64,000 nucleotides of DNA from Henricia sp. BOLD:AAB3569. Taxonomy: Eukaryota; Echinodermata; Asteroidea; Spinulosida; Echinasteridae. Shown here in pieces: positions 52,983 through 64,000 of this stretch. A program made the translations under genes and the position numbers. Position 1 is the stretch's first letter. Each line of letters opens with the position of its first letter. Where the stretch lies: assembly GCA_037783545.1 (NCBI GenBank), contig JBBELK010000377.1:124001-188000 (forward strand). The letters run 5' to 3'. A model generated the notes under the pieces. It saw only the letters and a list, made by a program, of their open reading frames with translations, was not told the DNA's origin and ran no database searches.

Positions 52983-54596
52983 AATATAATAATAATAGCA
53001 ATCTTATATAGCGCCAAATGCCAAGGCCTCTAGGCGCTTTACAGTATAAACCAAAGTGATAACATATACATGTACATAGATAAAAAAAGATTAAACGTTA
53101 AAAACAAACAGCATCATCAAGAGCATCAAGTCTGGTAATACTGAAAAAAAAGATGTGTCTTAAGCTGGGACTTGAAATTACTGATGGAATTAATTTGACG
53201 CATGCTGTTAGGAAGACCATTCCAGAGGTGTGCCGCAGAAAAAACAAATGATCTATCACCATAGAATTTTGTTGATGAGCGAGCAGGTACCCTCAATTGA
53301 CAGTCCGATGATGATCTTAGAGACCTAGATGGGGTATACAACTGGACAAGGTCAGAAATATAACCCGGAGCTATGTTATGAATGGCCTTAAAGGTAAGTA
53401 AAAGAGTCTTAAATGCTAATCTTTGCTTGACTGGAAGCCAATGGAGCTGAAAGAGAATTGGTGTTATGTGCTCACGTGGAGAGACACGAAGTACAAGTCG
53501 TGCCGCAGCGTTCTGCACCCGCTGAAGTTGATCAATTTCTTTGTCCGGTAATCCAAAAAGTAAGGAGTTTCAGCAATCTAACCTCGAGGTAACAAAAGCA
53601 TGCACTAATCTAGAAGTCGATGTTTGATCAAGATATTGTCGAATCTGTCGAATCTGTCTTAATGCATGCCAAGCAGCCTTACACAAGTTGTTGATATGAT
53701 TGGTCATTGTGAGAGATGAATCCATGGAAACTCCAAGGTTGCGAGCATGTACTGACGGTTGGATGACATCATTGCCAATAGTCAATCCTGGCAAGGAATG
53801 ACAGACCGCTTTACTAAAACGTGAACGAAAAAACAGTATCTCGGTCTTCCTATCATTTAGCACAAGCATGTTGAATTTACACCAAGATCTAATGGCAGAT
53901 ATACATGCTTCCATCCTCTTCACAGCAGTATCTCGCTCATGAGGCTTACATGACAGGTAGAGCTGGGTATCATCGGCATACATGATAGATTGAATACCAT
54001 GGGCGTCAATTATGTCTTGTAAAGGGGCACTGAACAAAATGAAAGCCAGTGACCCAATGACAGAACCTTGAGGAACTCCACAGTCCACAGCAATTGGGTC
54101 AGACACGACATTTTTGACAGAAACAGATTGTGTACGACCAGCCATGTAAGATGAAAACCACTTAAGTGCTGTTCCGCTAATTCCATAACGTTCCTCAAAA
54201 CAAGCAATCAACTGCTTGTGGTCAATCGTATCGAACGCTGCACTGAAGTCCAACAATACTAGAAGAGCTTCATTACGCTTATCAAGAGCCGTCAGGATGT
54301 CATTCTGCACACGCAACAATGCAGTCTCTGTACTGTGGAAAGGACGATATGCAGATTGCACTAAAGCGTGAAGTTGGTTAGCAGTGAGATACGACTGTAG
54401 CTGGTTGACGGCAACTTTCTCAATCGCCTTCCCAATGAATGGCAGATTAGAAATTGGGCGGCCTTGAGGAAGCATTCGGTATCCAGACCTGGTTTCTTCA
54501 ACAGTGAAATTACATGCGCATGCTTAAGGGCTATGGGAAAAATACCAGAACATAAGAAGAATTTACAATCTTAGTGATAATAGGAAGAAGATCAAA
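52983..54596 (-). pseudogene. CR1/L2-like LINE reverse transcriptase, 5'-truncated
   Basis: The frame 54475-53570 holds RT blocks GRPISNLPFIGKAIEK, STETALLRVQNDIL, LLDFSAAFDTIDHKQL, GVPQGSVIGSLAFILFS and the catalytic YADDTQLY. The same frame resumes at 53518-53126 (NAAARLVLRVSPREHITPIL, HWLPVKQRLAFKTLLLTFKA) after a lone TGA at 53570-53572. Upstream, LLPIITKIVNSS and GIFPIALKHAHVISLLKKPG lie in another frame, so there is at least one frameshift near 54470, and the copy ends near 54596. The 3' end on this strand is GGCGCTATATAAGATTG and then (TAT)n. Dead copy. Confidence 0.85.
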
Positions 54597-57500
54597 TTTA
54601 AAAAGCAAATTTAAAAATCAAAACCAAAGTAAAACAGACAGCTAAAATAAGCAGCAAACACCCGTGCACAAACTTACAAACTTACAATTTGACCCCCCAT
54701 GCTCGCGTCATTACGTGCTACTCATGAAGCTCCTGATTGGCTCAAGACAAATGTTTAATATTCATACCCTGCATATCCGCATATCCAAAGCCCACCCATT
54801 TTCGGCCAAAACTGGCCGAAATTTTCCCCGAAAAAGGGGGAAATTAGTGCGCATGCGTTAGTTGTGTATGCAGATACGGGTAGATTTTTCTTAACGCACG
54901 CGCACTTGAAAGTTTCTTGTTGTTTTGTACCGTTGATTTGACCGGTACGCGTTGTTGATTTCGCCGGGTGGCTCCGCGGTTGCAAGGGTAGGCGAAGACT
55001 CTTTGCAACGGACGGGTGGCGAAGTAACAGAAACTGGCCGACGTTGGCGGTTAGGCTTCGGTCGTTCTGAAAAGTACCCCTGGAAAAAATACTTAGGGAG
55101 AAATCCATAGACCGCACGAGTTTTTAATTTTGCATAGAGTATAAAGCCCGACTAAAAACAAAAAGGATTTTCAAAAATAAAAAAAAATTATATACCGGCC
55201 GATACACAGTGAGAGCCCAACGGGAAAAAATACCATAGTTTGGCAGTTGAGACTCCTTACACTTTAAGTAAATGGTCTGGGTAGCGACTTGGAATAAAAA
55301 TTAAACATTTCTATTTTGAGTTAAAACCATTTTCACACAACAGACAAGTTGCAACAGCTATCAAACATACTTTTGTTGCAAAAATTCATCAAGCAGTTCC
55401 TGTTTTATGCTTGTTAAAATGTGCCAAATTTACGTGCGGAATCGTCAATAAAAATGAATAGACAGCAACTTTAAAAATTGTGATGTGATTTTGGTGATAT
55501 TTTGGGGCGGAAAATCTCACCACTGCACAGGTGGATTTGCGTGATATTTGGCACAAATACAAATAAAACCAACCCCAATAGGCCTGTACCAAAAATAAAT
55601 CAGCCTGGCAGATTAAATGACAGAAACTAAAGTGCAATATGACGCAGCAGTCTATCAAGCTTGCAAACTTCGGTTACGGATTTGACTAAGTTGAAGTAAT
55701 AGTGTCGCGACTGCTCGACTGATGATGTCACGGATTTCCAAGTCCCTAGCACAGGCCTAATGATTTATCTTCTGACAGTGCTATTGCTGGTTTTAAGTTG
55801 ACATTTTGAAAACCCACTGGGAGGGAAGGGGAATTTATGTCACGAAAAAACGTTTCTCTCTTGTCGATCCTATGTTTTTGTGCCCGCTCGAGTCGCCCGG
55901 TGTGCAGTATTCGCTTTTTGCGACTTCCTTTCTTCCAGATTTCGTCAAGCATGGAGCTATTTATAGCTCCATGGTGTGAGCGATTTTATCTGTTATGGGA
56001 TGATAAACTGTGTGTATCTATCAAATATTCCAGATTATTTCCGAAGATTTCTGAGCCATAGAGATTTAGGCCAATATACTGTTCAACACACGATCAAGCT
56101 ACGGCAACAAGCAGTGTTTTAATTTCACCCGGTTTTTTTTTTCATTCCAAAAAAATGTACAGCTTGAAAGATTTTTTTCCCGAACCGGCGGGTTTTAAAC
56201 TGGCAAATAGGTTCAACTGGGCCTCGATTATCTGTGGAACAGGACCTATCATTTGCAATGTCCTATACAATTGTATTTCCAACAAAATCTCTAAATTGCC
56301 GTGTCGAAATCATAAGGTTTGCCGAGGGCATTACGATTTTTCCAGCCCGCGGCTTCCCCGTGCAGTCATGCCACGATGTGAGGACACAGGGGACTAGACA
56401 TCGTGCATACATGCATAGTAAGCAGGCGGCAGTGCGCTCTGCAAAACATTATGCATAACAGGTGCGCGCGCACGGCGCTGTCACTACGAGATTCCCTAGA
56501 CATTGTTATTGACTGTCTCGCGGCGATCGGTTTTCGGGACGGACGTTCAAAACGAAACAATAACAACGTCTAGGGCCTAGACTAGCCGAAAATATAAAGA
56601 AACACATTAAACCCGGAAGTGACAGACTCGACAAGGCTGTCTTTCGAGCTAGGCCAGGCCGTACGCAGTTAAGTACGCACTACCCAGCCAGTGTGTTGCC
56701 GTACGGGTTTACTATGGAAGTCGTTATCGCAAAGTGGCTCGTTTTGATGCCGTGTGCAGTATAGTTTGCATGCGCGCGACCCAATATTCTCTCGTACAGC
56801 AAAAACAACCTGGATACGGCCTTGGACAAGGCTAGCTTGAGTAGTACCGAGATTCGAGGAACAGTACTGTCTATAGTGTTGGCAATGTAATTTTCTGTGA
56901 CGTTAAAGGAACACACCGGCTTTGTTGGGCTATTTTGGGCTCAAAATAGACCAATACATTGTTCTGAAGCGCCTTCGAGAGTAAATTAGATATATCCTGA
57001 AAATACGCCGTCAAATTTGGCCGTTTTTGAGCACTTTTGAAAAATTCAAGGTCACGTGACTTTTCGGAACCAAATTCTGGTTCCGAAAAGTCACGTGGTC
57101 TTGTGAGTTAGTTGTATTTCCAGCCGTATAAAAGTTTGTTACTGCAGAACTGCACCAAATTCAACTCTGATTTCCCCCCAATATTTATAAGTAATTGACA
57201 GAAGAGAGACTATTTATACAGGTATGAAACAAAGTTAAACATAAGTATGAAAATTCGAGCATAATTGTTTGTTTCGGAGAACGGGAGCGAGCGCGTGCTA
57301 CGGCAGGCTACCGTGGAGTGTAGGATATTTTCCCTGCGCAGCACGGAAAATAGCCTGAGTGCACACACACACGGGCGTGTTGCTTCGGTGTACGTTCGTG
57401 AAGAAAAAAAACATGCTGCCAACTCCTCAAAAGAAAACGGAAATTCCTATTCGGTCGTCAAGCTGTCCAGTGAAATCGTGAGCAGAAAATTGGAGATATC

Positions 57501-57743
57501 TTGAGCAGGGGAAGAGCGAATCGTTTGTGACAAAGTCGTGAGGCTCGCGCGTAGTTGCAACGGCTGGTAAAGCGTATAACCCGTCTTTTGACCATTTTTG
57601 TTAGTTTTGCACTTATTTAGTAAATTACGGGATATTTTGATGATCTTTTTTCACAACGACCATCAAAAAGGTATTGTCAATGCTGCTACATCACTAAATC
57701 ATGTAAACAGTAGGCCGGTGTGTACCTTTAACCCTCATTCCGA
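54597..57743. other. Non-coding; several perfect palindromes
   Basis: No gene recognised. Short inverted repeats stand out: TTTCGGCCA/TGGCCGAAA near 54800, 55950-55973 and 57053-57097. Confidence 0.5.
57053..57097. repeat. Perfect 20-bp inverted repeat with 5-base spacer
   Basis: CACGTGACTTTTCGGAACCA (57053-57072), AATTC, then the exact complement (57078-57097). Each arm starts or ends with the E-box CACGTG. Confidence 0.85.
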
Positions 57744-57750
57744 CAAATAT

Positions 57751-58081
57751 GGGAGCGCGTGTGGTCTAGTGGGTATGAAGCGGGACTCCCAATCAGAGGT
57801 TGGGGGTTCGAGCCCCACTTCGACCAACGTGTCTGTGTCCCTGGGCAAGGCACCTAATCCCAGTTGCCTCGTCAACCCAAGCGATATATGGGAAGCTGTT
57901 ATGGGGAATGCCACGATCTAACTGCTGATAGGGTTGTGCGCCTTGGCCGGGTTGCCACCTAGTTGAAGCGAAATGGTTTTGGTGATTTCCCGATGGCAGC
58001 GGTAAAAATGGCAACAGCCGCCTCGGAATATGTCTACATGGATAGATGGCGCTTTACAAATGCTTGTATTATTATTATTAT
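57751..58081 (+). repeat. tRNA-derived SINE with (ATT)n tail
   Basis: A-box region GTGTGGTCTAGTGGGTATG and B-box GGGGTTCGAGCCCC sit in the first 80 bases. A unique body follows, and the end is GGCGCTTTACAAATGCTTGT plus (ATT)n. A 7 bp duplication CAAATAT flanks it (57744-57750, 58082-58088). The end resembles that of the LINE at 52983. Confidence 0.85.
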
Positions 58082-58639
58082 CAAATATCATGTTGTTTTT
58101 TTTTCAAACAAGTACTGAGCATGCTGAGTGAGTATTTGTCATTTTGAATTTATCAATTTTGGTACAGCGGCACACATGTTTAAAATTTGAAACACTTATG
58201 CAATAATTGAGTATAAAAGGGATTGTTGTCCTTGGCGACGGGCGGGCCTGGTGAATTTGCTTGGTTGCCATAAAGCATTGCTTTGTAGAAAGCATTGCCT
58301 AGGAGCCGGAAGGGAATTTCCTGTATTTCCCTACAAGGGTTTTTTGGGAGGTTTTCGCCCTTCCCTGCGCCCCGCCCATTTTGCCGGTGTGAAACGAGCT
58401 CCCAGTTGACTCGGCCACGTGTTGCTAATTGGATACAGTGGTTACATTTAAACTATGTTTTTTGCGTAATCACGTGTCGCGATTTGTTTCCTTTTTGGAC
58501 ATTCCATGTACATGTTGGTGTGTTAAGGGCAAACTTCATGCTCACGCTGTCTTTGAAGTTGCACTCGCTTCCGCAGATTTTTACTGAACATGTTAATTTT
58601 GATCTTGAGGTCAATCTAGGGAGTATCTGCATCTGTTGA

Positions 58640-59730
58640 GTACTGTGCAACCTCCCTCAAGGGATATCCCGCACAGGGTACAGACGTGGTGCTGGCAGCT
58701 TCTAGTCAAGGACCCCCCGCGTAATTTCAAGAAGATTAATTTTGTCAATTTGTGATTTAAAGTCCGCAAGGCTCTGAGAGTCTTTAGCAGTTAGAGGCAG
58801 AGAGTTCCACTGAGCCACAGTTCTTGGTAGAATTTGTAGCAATTTTTGTTTACTTGGGGACGTATAAATGATAATCCTGAGTTTTGCCTTGTGTGTATAC
58901 GCCGATGGTTGACAGGAAACTTTTGGAGATCAATTGAGGCGATATAATGATGAGCTTTGTACAGAAGTGTCAGTCTAGCTCAAAGCCTTCTTTCCTCAAG
59001 TCGTTTCCACTGAAGATCCTGCACCATAGCAGAAACACTATTATCCCGGGAGAAATCTTTCTTCACGAATCTGGCAGCCCTGTTTTGAACAGCTTCAAGA
59101 GCATTAATGTAGTTCCGATGGTGGGGATCCCAGATAGTTGAGCAGTATTCAAGCTGAGGTCTTACAAGGATATATGCTGTTGACTTTACATGTTGATTCC
59201 CATGGTAGAAATTACGTCTTAAAAGACCAAGAGTCTTGTTGGCTTTGGAAATGACGTTGTTAATGTGTGTAGTCCAGGTGAGTTTACTATTCAACGTAAT
59301 GCCAAGGTAAGTATGACTTTCCACTGGTTGAAGTTGTAACCCCCTAAAGTATAGCTAAATGACAATGGTTTCTTCTTGTGTGATATGCATCACAGAGCAC
59401 TTCTTGACATTAAATTTCATCAGCCATCTATCTTGCCAGGCACACATGGTGTCAACATCCCTCTGTAGGATCAATTAATCCTCAACAGTGGCGATATTCC
59501 GATACATTATGCAATCATCGGCTAAAAGTCTCACAGTGGACTGGATATTATCTGGGAGGTCGTTAATATATAGGAGAAACATTGCTGGTCCCAGGACTGT
59601 GCCTTGAGGTACTCCAGAGCAAACATGGACTTTCTCTGATGTAATTCCGTCAATGACAACTTGCTGAGTTCTTTCGGTAAGAAAGCACCTCATCCACTGA
59701 ACTAAGGACTCCGATAATCCACTGTGTCTA
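58640..59730 (-). pseudogene. LINE reverse transcriptase fragment (Jockey/CR1-like)
   Basis: Minus strand, in order: RT blocks LSESLVQWMRCFLTERTQQV, VCSGVPQGTVLGPAMFLLYI and LADDCIMYRNIAT (59730-59475); a broken join; then ESHTYLGITLNSKLTWTTHI, RPQLEYCSTIWDPH and VQNRAARFVKKDFSR (59324-58980); then HYIASIDLQKFPVNHRR-like sequence in another frame. Frame breaks near 59475 and 58980 and loss of the 5' half show it is dead. It differs from the LINE at 53 kb (LADD versus YADD). Confidence 0.8.
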
Positions 59731-60125
59731 AAGGCCCGGTCACACTGCAGCGATAACGAACACGATAACGAATACGATAACGGGAAAATAAATCGCCACC
59801 GTGCTAACCGACGCAGATGGTCACACTGCAACGATAACGATTCCGATGCTTCAAAACCGATACGATCGAAATCGGACGAATCGTTCAGGGAGCGATTTTT
59901 TATTTTGTTATCGGACGAATTTGTCTTCTGGCCAATCAGGCGCGACCATTGCAATGACGTCACTTTTGTTGCTGCTTGAAAGAAAAAGAAAAATGGACGA
60001 CAAAAATCTAGTTTTGGAGGTAGAAAAGAACAAAGTTGTGTATGATAAGACGGATTAAAACTTCTAAAACACTCATCAGAAGACAGATATTTGGAGAGAC
60101 ATCGGCAGTGCACTTGGGTTTAATG
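59731..60125 (+). pseudogene. Left end of a DNA transposon with decayed MADF-domain exon (Harbinger-like)
   Basis: 59731 starts a non-LINE sequence, AAAGGCCCGGTCACACTGCA, followed by repeated CGATAACGA words and a second GGTCACACTGCA at ~59818, in the style of a DNA-transposon end. From the ATG at 59994 the frame reads MDDKNLVLEVEKNKVVYDKT, meets two in-frame stops, and continues HQKTDIWRDIGSALGFNG up to GGTGAGTA, a good splice donor. This matches a MADF DNA-binding domain, which in PIF/Harbinger elements is a separate protein. The right end was not found. Class is inferred from the MADF exon alone. Confidence 0.55.
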
Positions 60126-63022
60126 GTGAGTATTTCGTTTTATTGAAAAATATTGTGTTTTTGTTGCGCATCAGCGAGAATCGGCTCGGACCGACCGCCC
60201 TGTTTGTTTGCACGCATTTTTGTGCATGTACTGTATATGGATCCCTACTGTATGAATATAATCCATAGCGCATGCAATCTTTATGAATTTACAAATGTAT
60301 GTAGCGCATGTGGATAGGACATAACATTTTATAGACTGTTCGTGATGAGAAAGTTATGTAGAAACTTTGTTTTTCCTTCCATTCTCCCACACGTCTCCCC
60401 AAGGCTTGCATAATCATGATCACATTTTTGTGCCCCATCATGGGAAAACTCGCACATTTTACCAACTCGTACTTGTACCTAGTACGTACCCTTGCCAACT
60501 CGTACCTTGCCAACTCGTACCTTCAGTTAAGACAGCATGCACCGTACAACAGCTTGTGCAACTTATAGTTATAGTTCATGTTTGACTTTATCATGGTGAC
60601 AGCTGAAATGTTGGGGGCAAGTTCTATTGTTGCTGCAATCTGAAGATGATTGTAAAGCTGTACATAAGCTGGAATCATCTCAGCTACCGGTAGGCGCTGG
60701 CATTAGGGTACGATTTGACTATGTGTTACCGGTGGTACAATGAAGGATAACAGGGATACGACGATTCCGATTACTGGTGGTGGTTTATTTAGATTATACC
60801 AAAAAAACGACAGTCAAGTTAATCTGTGTAAAGAATAAAACATACAATTATATATGTACAGTTTGTATTTACAGTTTTATATGTACAGTTAAAAACATCT
60901 TCTTTTCTCACAGTGTAAATATTTACCAGTTCAATAGTTTCCGTTATACTTATGTAAGTGTTTACGGTTTCGTTCCTTTAATTTTATTATTATAAGTTTG
61001 TAAATAGCTTAAATAATTGTTTTGCATTCCTGGATTTGGTTGAGTAATTACTTGAGTTTGTGAATATTTTTGTACATACGCTTTAATTATCTTACTGCCA
61101 AAATGTGTTGAAAACTATTTTATATTTAAATGTATCCTTGCGGTCTTCCTTCATATGTAATATCGCAACAAAATATTATATGTTATTAACATACCCAGTT
61201 TGGTTACAGATAGGGCCAGATGTTGTCTCAGGTAGGGGGGTCAGTAGGTCTCGACAATATACCTGAAACAAATTATGCAAGCTTAAAATTATACGGCAAT
61301 AAATAAAATCTTCAGTTTTGTAAATTATCCGTATTCTACTTGTAGTAGGGTCCTATAAGATCGAGTCGTAATCATTTACTACGAATCGAACTTAAAATCG
61401 TCAGGAAACTGACCGATACTTAAACTTGAAATTGTCATAAAATTTACGAGTACCCAACAAAAAAGGAATTATCTTTCTCTGAATTTCTTAATACGCAATC
61501 AAAAATTGCGCAATACGTCTTGTATATAAAATGCCGCATTAACCACGGTATCACAATAGCTTCTCTTGTGAATACCAATTTACATATTTACAATGGAACT
61601 ATTTTCGCGGGTTTACGCTCACTTGTCAATGACGCATTTCTAAATTCTGCTTCTTAAAAAAAGGCTTTATAAATAATCTTCTGCGTTCTGTAATACTTCT
61701 GTAATACAAATTCAAGTTTGGGCAAATGTCTAGTAACCATAATAAGCAATATCAGCAAAATTCACAAGATCATGAATAAACATAAGTCACACGATTTCGT
61801 AATAATTCTAGATAAATTTTACTTACCATACAGTCTTTATTTACCCGTGTCACTCCCGTCCGGTCCAAGCACATACAACACGAAGCAATATCGGGCACGA
61901 TGAATGCCAAATGGCTGGGTGTAAAATTAGCTAGCACAGAGCCGAAACGATCGAGACAGGAGAAACTTTGATCAAAAACACACACACACGATCAGTCGTT
62001 GTCAAGGACTGCCAGCAAAACGCGCCAGTGGTGATTGCCACGCATTATTATGCAAATTGCCAGTTGACAGTTGTCACGTGAATGCAAATTTATTTCATTC
62101 ATAAATTCATTTGTTAAAGCTAGGGGGAACTATATTTTTGTTACTGGAAATAGGTACATTTTCTAGAACTTACATAAATTGCATTTGAGAAACATAAATA
62201 AATTGTATTTGAGAAAAATAAAGTAAATGATGTATTGTATCGGGATTGGAATAAAGTTATATTTTCAGAAAGTCTAAAGTCTGTTTTATTGTTGGGAAGC
62301 AAATGGGGCAAGAGGGCGCTATATTTACTTCAAGTACATGTAGGTGACCTGGCCGAGCGAACAAGCCACGCTCGACTGGTCACACACACCGCCGACAAAA
62401 GATATTCGCACACAATACCTTGTCAAACATGGTATCACTGTACTTATGATGATGGTGGTGGTCGTACGTGTACTGTTGTAGCATAGAGATGCGTGCTGAT
62501 GTTCCGATGAGGATGGATACTGCAGTGGAATTGGATCGTACTTAAATAATTGATGAATGGTGCCTGCTCGACGTGTAGCTCTCCAATTTCAAAGATCGTA
62601 AGTCCACATCTCAGTATAACTGATGGAGATAATCTCAATGTGAAACAATCAAGAAAGAAATAGTGAAAAGTAACGTCAGATTCAAATAGGCGTATAATAT
62701 ACGATACACAGTCACACTGCAATCGAAACAATTTGCAATGGAATAATAATGTATACATGTAGGTCTATCACTAGTCCAAAGGTTCGCCTCAGTATTGATG
62801 CAAAGATCATAGTATGACAAATATTTACAGGGCAGTGTAAAATATGAAATATTTACTGATTTACTTACCTGGGATGATCCGATCTTACGAAAATAACATC
62901 TCGCCTCAAGGTTGGAGATTATGGTGATATCCCTAAAGAAATCAACGAAAACTAACAAGAAATGTTAGCTAGACGGAATGGTCAGAAATTATCAAATGGT
63001 GGGTTTTATTTTATTTGCCAAT
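60126..63022. other. Non-coding, no gene recognised
   Basis: AT-rich. TACC/CAACTCGTAC words repeat at 60460-60525. The stretch next to 63022 should include the 3' LTR of the minus-strand gypsy element, but its limits could not be fixed without the partner LTR. Confidence 0.45.
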
Positions 63023-64000
63023 TTATTGCAAGGCTGGGTTTTGTTGGGGGAGTGCTGAGCGTGGTTCCCTGAACGGATTTCTATGCACTCCTCGGGTAGT
63101 ACGCTGAGAACGACGCAAGACGGGGTCCGTTTCTGGAGATTCCCTAGCTTGAGGAGAACGCACTTCAGGGCCTGGTTCTGCTGGTTGCTGAAACCGATGC
63201 AATACGGGGCCTGTTTCTGGTGGTTCTCTGGCTTGAAGAGGATGCTCTACAGGGTCTGCTTCTGGTGGTTCTCTGGCTTGAAGAGGATGCTCTACAGGGT
63301 CTACTTCTGCTGGTTGCTGCTCTTGAGGATCATAATCCACCAAAACAATTTCCATTTCCATACTGGAATCAGAATCTGTGTCGGTAATCGATGGAGTTGT
63401 GTTTTGTGGATCATGAGTCTGAGCTAGAGGGTCTGACTTACCATGAACAAGGTGTGGTGGGACTAACTTCATATGAGTGGAATTCACCACCTTCTTGTCT
63501 CCAGTTCCGTCGGCCAGCTGCACTGCATAAACAAAAGAGGAAGGGTCAAAAACCTCTACCACACGATAAAGTACAGGAGAGAAATAATCTTGTATTTTGG
63601 CTCGACCTTTATGGTGCATCCTCAAGTACACATGATCTCCGACGTTGAACCGATTAGGGTTTGTCCTCCTGTCAAAGTATGACTTACTCTTGGCGAGTTC
63701 TTTGTCCAGCTTAGCCTTTGCCATCCTGTAGGCATCTTCAAGTCGCCGTTGATGTAGAGCCACCCAGTCGTCGCTTTTATTGGTGTCTCTCTTAGAAATA
63801 AGAAAATCAAGAGGCAAATGTGGCTCTCTGCCAAACATTAAATAGTATGGTGTAAATCCTGTGGCAGCATGTTCAGTGCAGTTATAGGCATATACAAGTT
63901 CAGGTAAGTACTTTGGCCATGATGATTTCTGTTTGTTAGATAGAGTGCGCAAAAGATCGTGCATAGTTCGGTTAAAACGCTCACATTGGGCATTACCGGA
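63023..64000 (-). CDS. pol: Ty3/gypsy Pol, integrase C-terminal part (5' end beyond window)
   Basis: The minus strand is open from the right edge to a stop at 63023. At the edge it reads SGNAQCERFNRTMHDLLRTL, where E is the last residue of the integrase triad. WPKYLPELVYAYNCTEHAAT and FTPYYLMFGREPHLPLD follow, then the typical C-terminal domain FNVGDHVYLRMHHKGRAKIQ and LYRVVEVF. The last ~120 residues are acidic and proline-rich, with a 15-residue tandem repeat (ADPVEHPLQAREPPE-like, 45 bp units at about 63215-63310), ending RSQRTTRGVHRNPFRE. Its family differs from the complete gypsy element at 44-48 kb. The ORF is intact as far as seen. Confidence 0.9.
   Translation of the reverse strand, partial: SGNAQCERFNRTMHDLLRTLSNKQKSSWPKYLPELVYAYNCTEHAATGFTPYYLMFGREPHLPLDFLISKRDTNKSDDWVALHQRRLEDAYRMAKAKLDKELAKSKSYFDRRTNPNRFNVGDHVYLRMHHKGRAKIQDYFSPVLYRVVEVFDPSSFVYAVQLADGTGDKKVVNSTHMKLVPPHLVHGKSDPLAQTHDPQNTTPSITDTDSDSSMEMEIVLVDYDPQEQQPAEVDPVEHPLQAREPPEADPVEHPLQAREPPETGPVLHRFQQPAEPGPEVRSPQARESPETDPVLRRSQRTTRGVHRNPFREPRSALPQQNPALQ

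Noticed and set aside
57751-57830. tRNA gene on the plus strand
   Set aside because: It is the head of a longer SINE with its own tail and target duplication.

Overview
The window looks like genomic DNA of an invertebrate animal, probably marine. It is AT-rich, introns follow GT/AG rules, short TACATGTA palindromes are scattered everywhere, and almost every recognisable coding stretch belongs to a mobile element. I cannot name the species. I saw no intact ordinary host gene, rRNA gene or CRISPR array. Layout: 1-958 is the gag of a Ty3/gypsy retrotransposon on the minus strand, with an unusually long tRNA-Pro-like primer-binding site at 1219-1257. 4196-4596 may be a solo LTR. 8050-8955 is a dead LINE 3' end. 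10201-17419 is a 7.2 kb element with split direct repeats (A1 - body - B1A2B2) and no target duplication, the layout of Ngaro/PAT-type tyrosine-recombinase retrotransposons, but without visible RT or recombinase genes; two tRNA-derived SINEs sit inside it. 17678-19003 is a multiply broken, unrecognised gene ending in a Myb-like domain. 20181-25561 holds exons of a decayed, intron-containing transposon-like gene. The centrepiece is a 15.5 kb Polinton/Maverick at 26158-41687. It has ~115 bp terminal inverted repeats and genes for a protein-primed DNA polymerase B, a retroviral-type integrase, a double-jelly-roll capsid protein, a packaging ATPase and about ten accessory or virion-like proteins. 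No adenain-like protease was recognised. Several genes are intact, but the polymerase and ATPase each carry one in-frame stop and at least five other genes are split by frameshifts, mostly in A/T homopolymers. Hairpins lie between convergent genes and inside each terminal repeat. Right of the Polinton, 43949-48747 is a complete, apparently very young Ty3/gypsy element (two identical 138 bp LTRs, GACAT target duplication, one 1332-residue Gag-Pol frame). 49546-49824 is a TTAA-flanked MITE. 52983-54596 is a CR1/L2-like LINE fragment. 57751-58081 is a tRNA-derived SINE whose tail resembles that LINE's. 58640-59730 is another LINE fragment, abutted by the left part of a probable Harbinger-type element with a MADF domain. 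63023-64000 is the C-terminal part of a second gypsy Pol, running off the right edge. The window is therefore a nest of at least six element classes. The Polinton supplies its own replication (PolB), integration (Int), packaging (ATPase) and capsid (MCP) functions. The gypsy element is the only one that looks fully able to move by itself. The SDR element and the SINEs would depend on enzymes supplied in trans.
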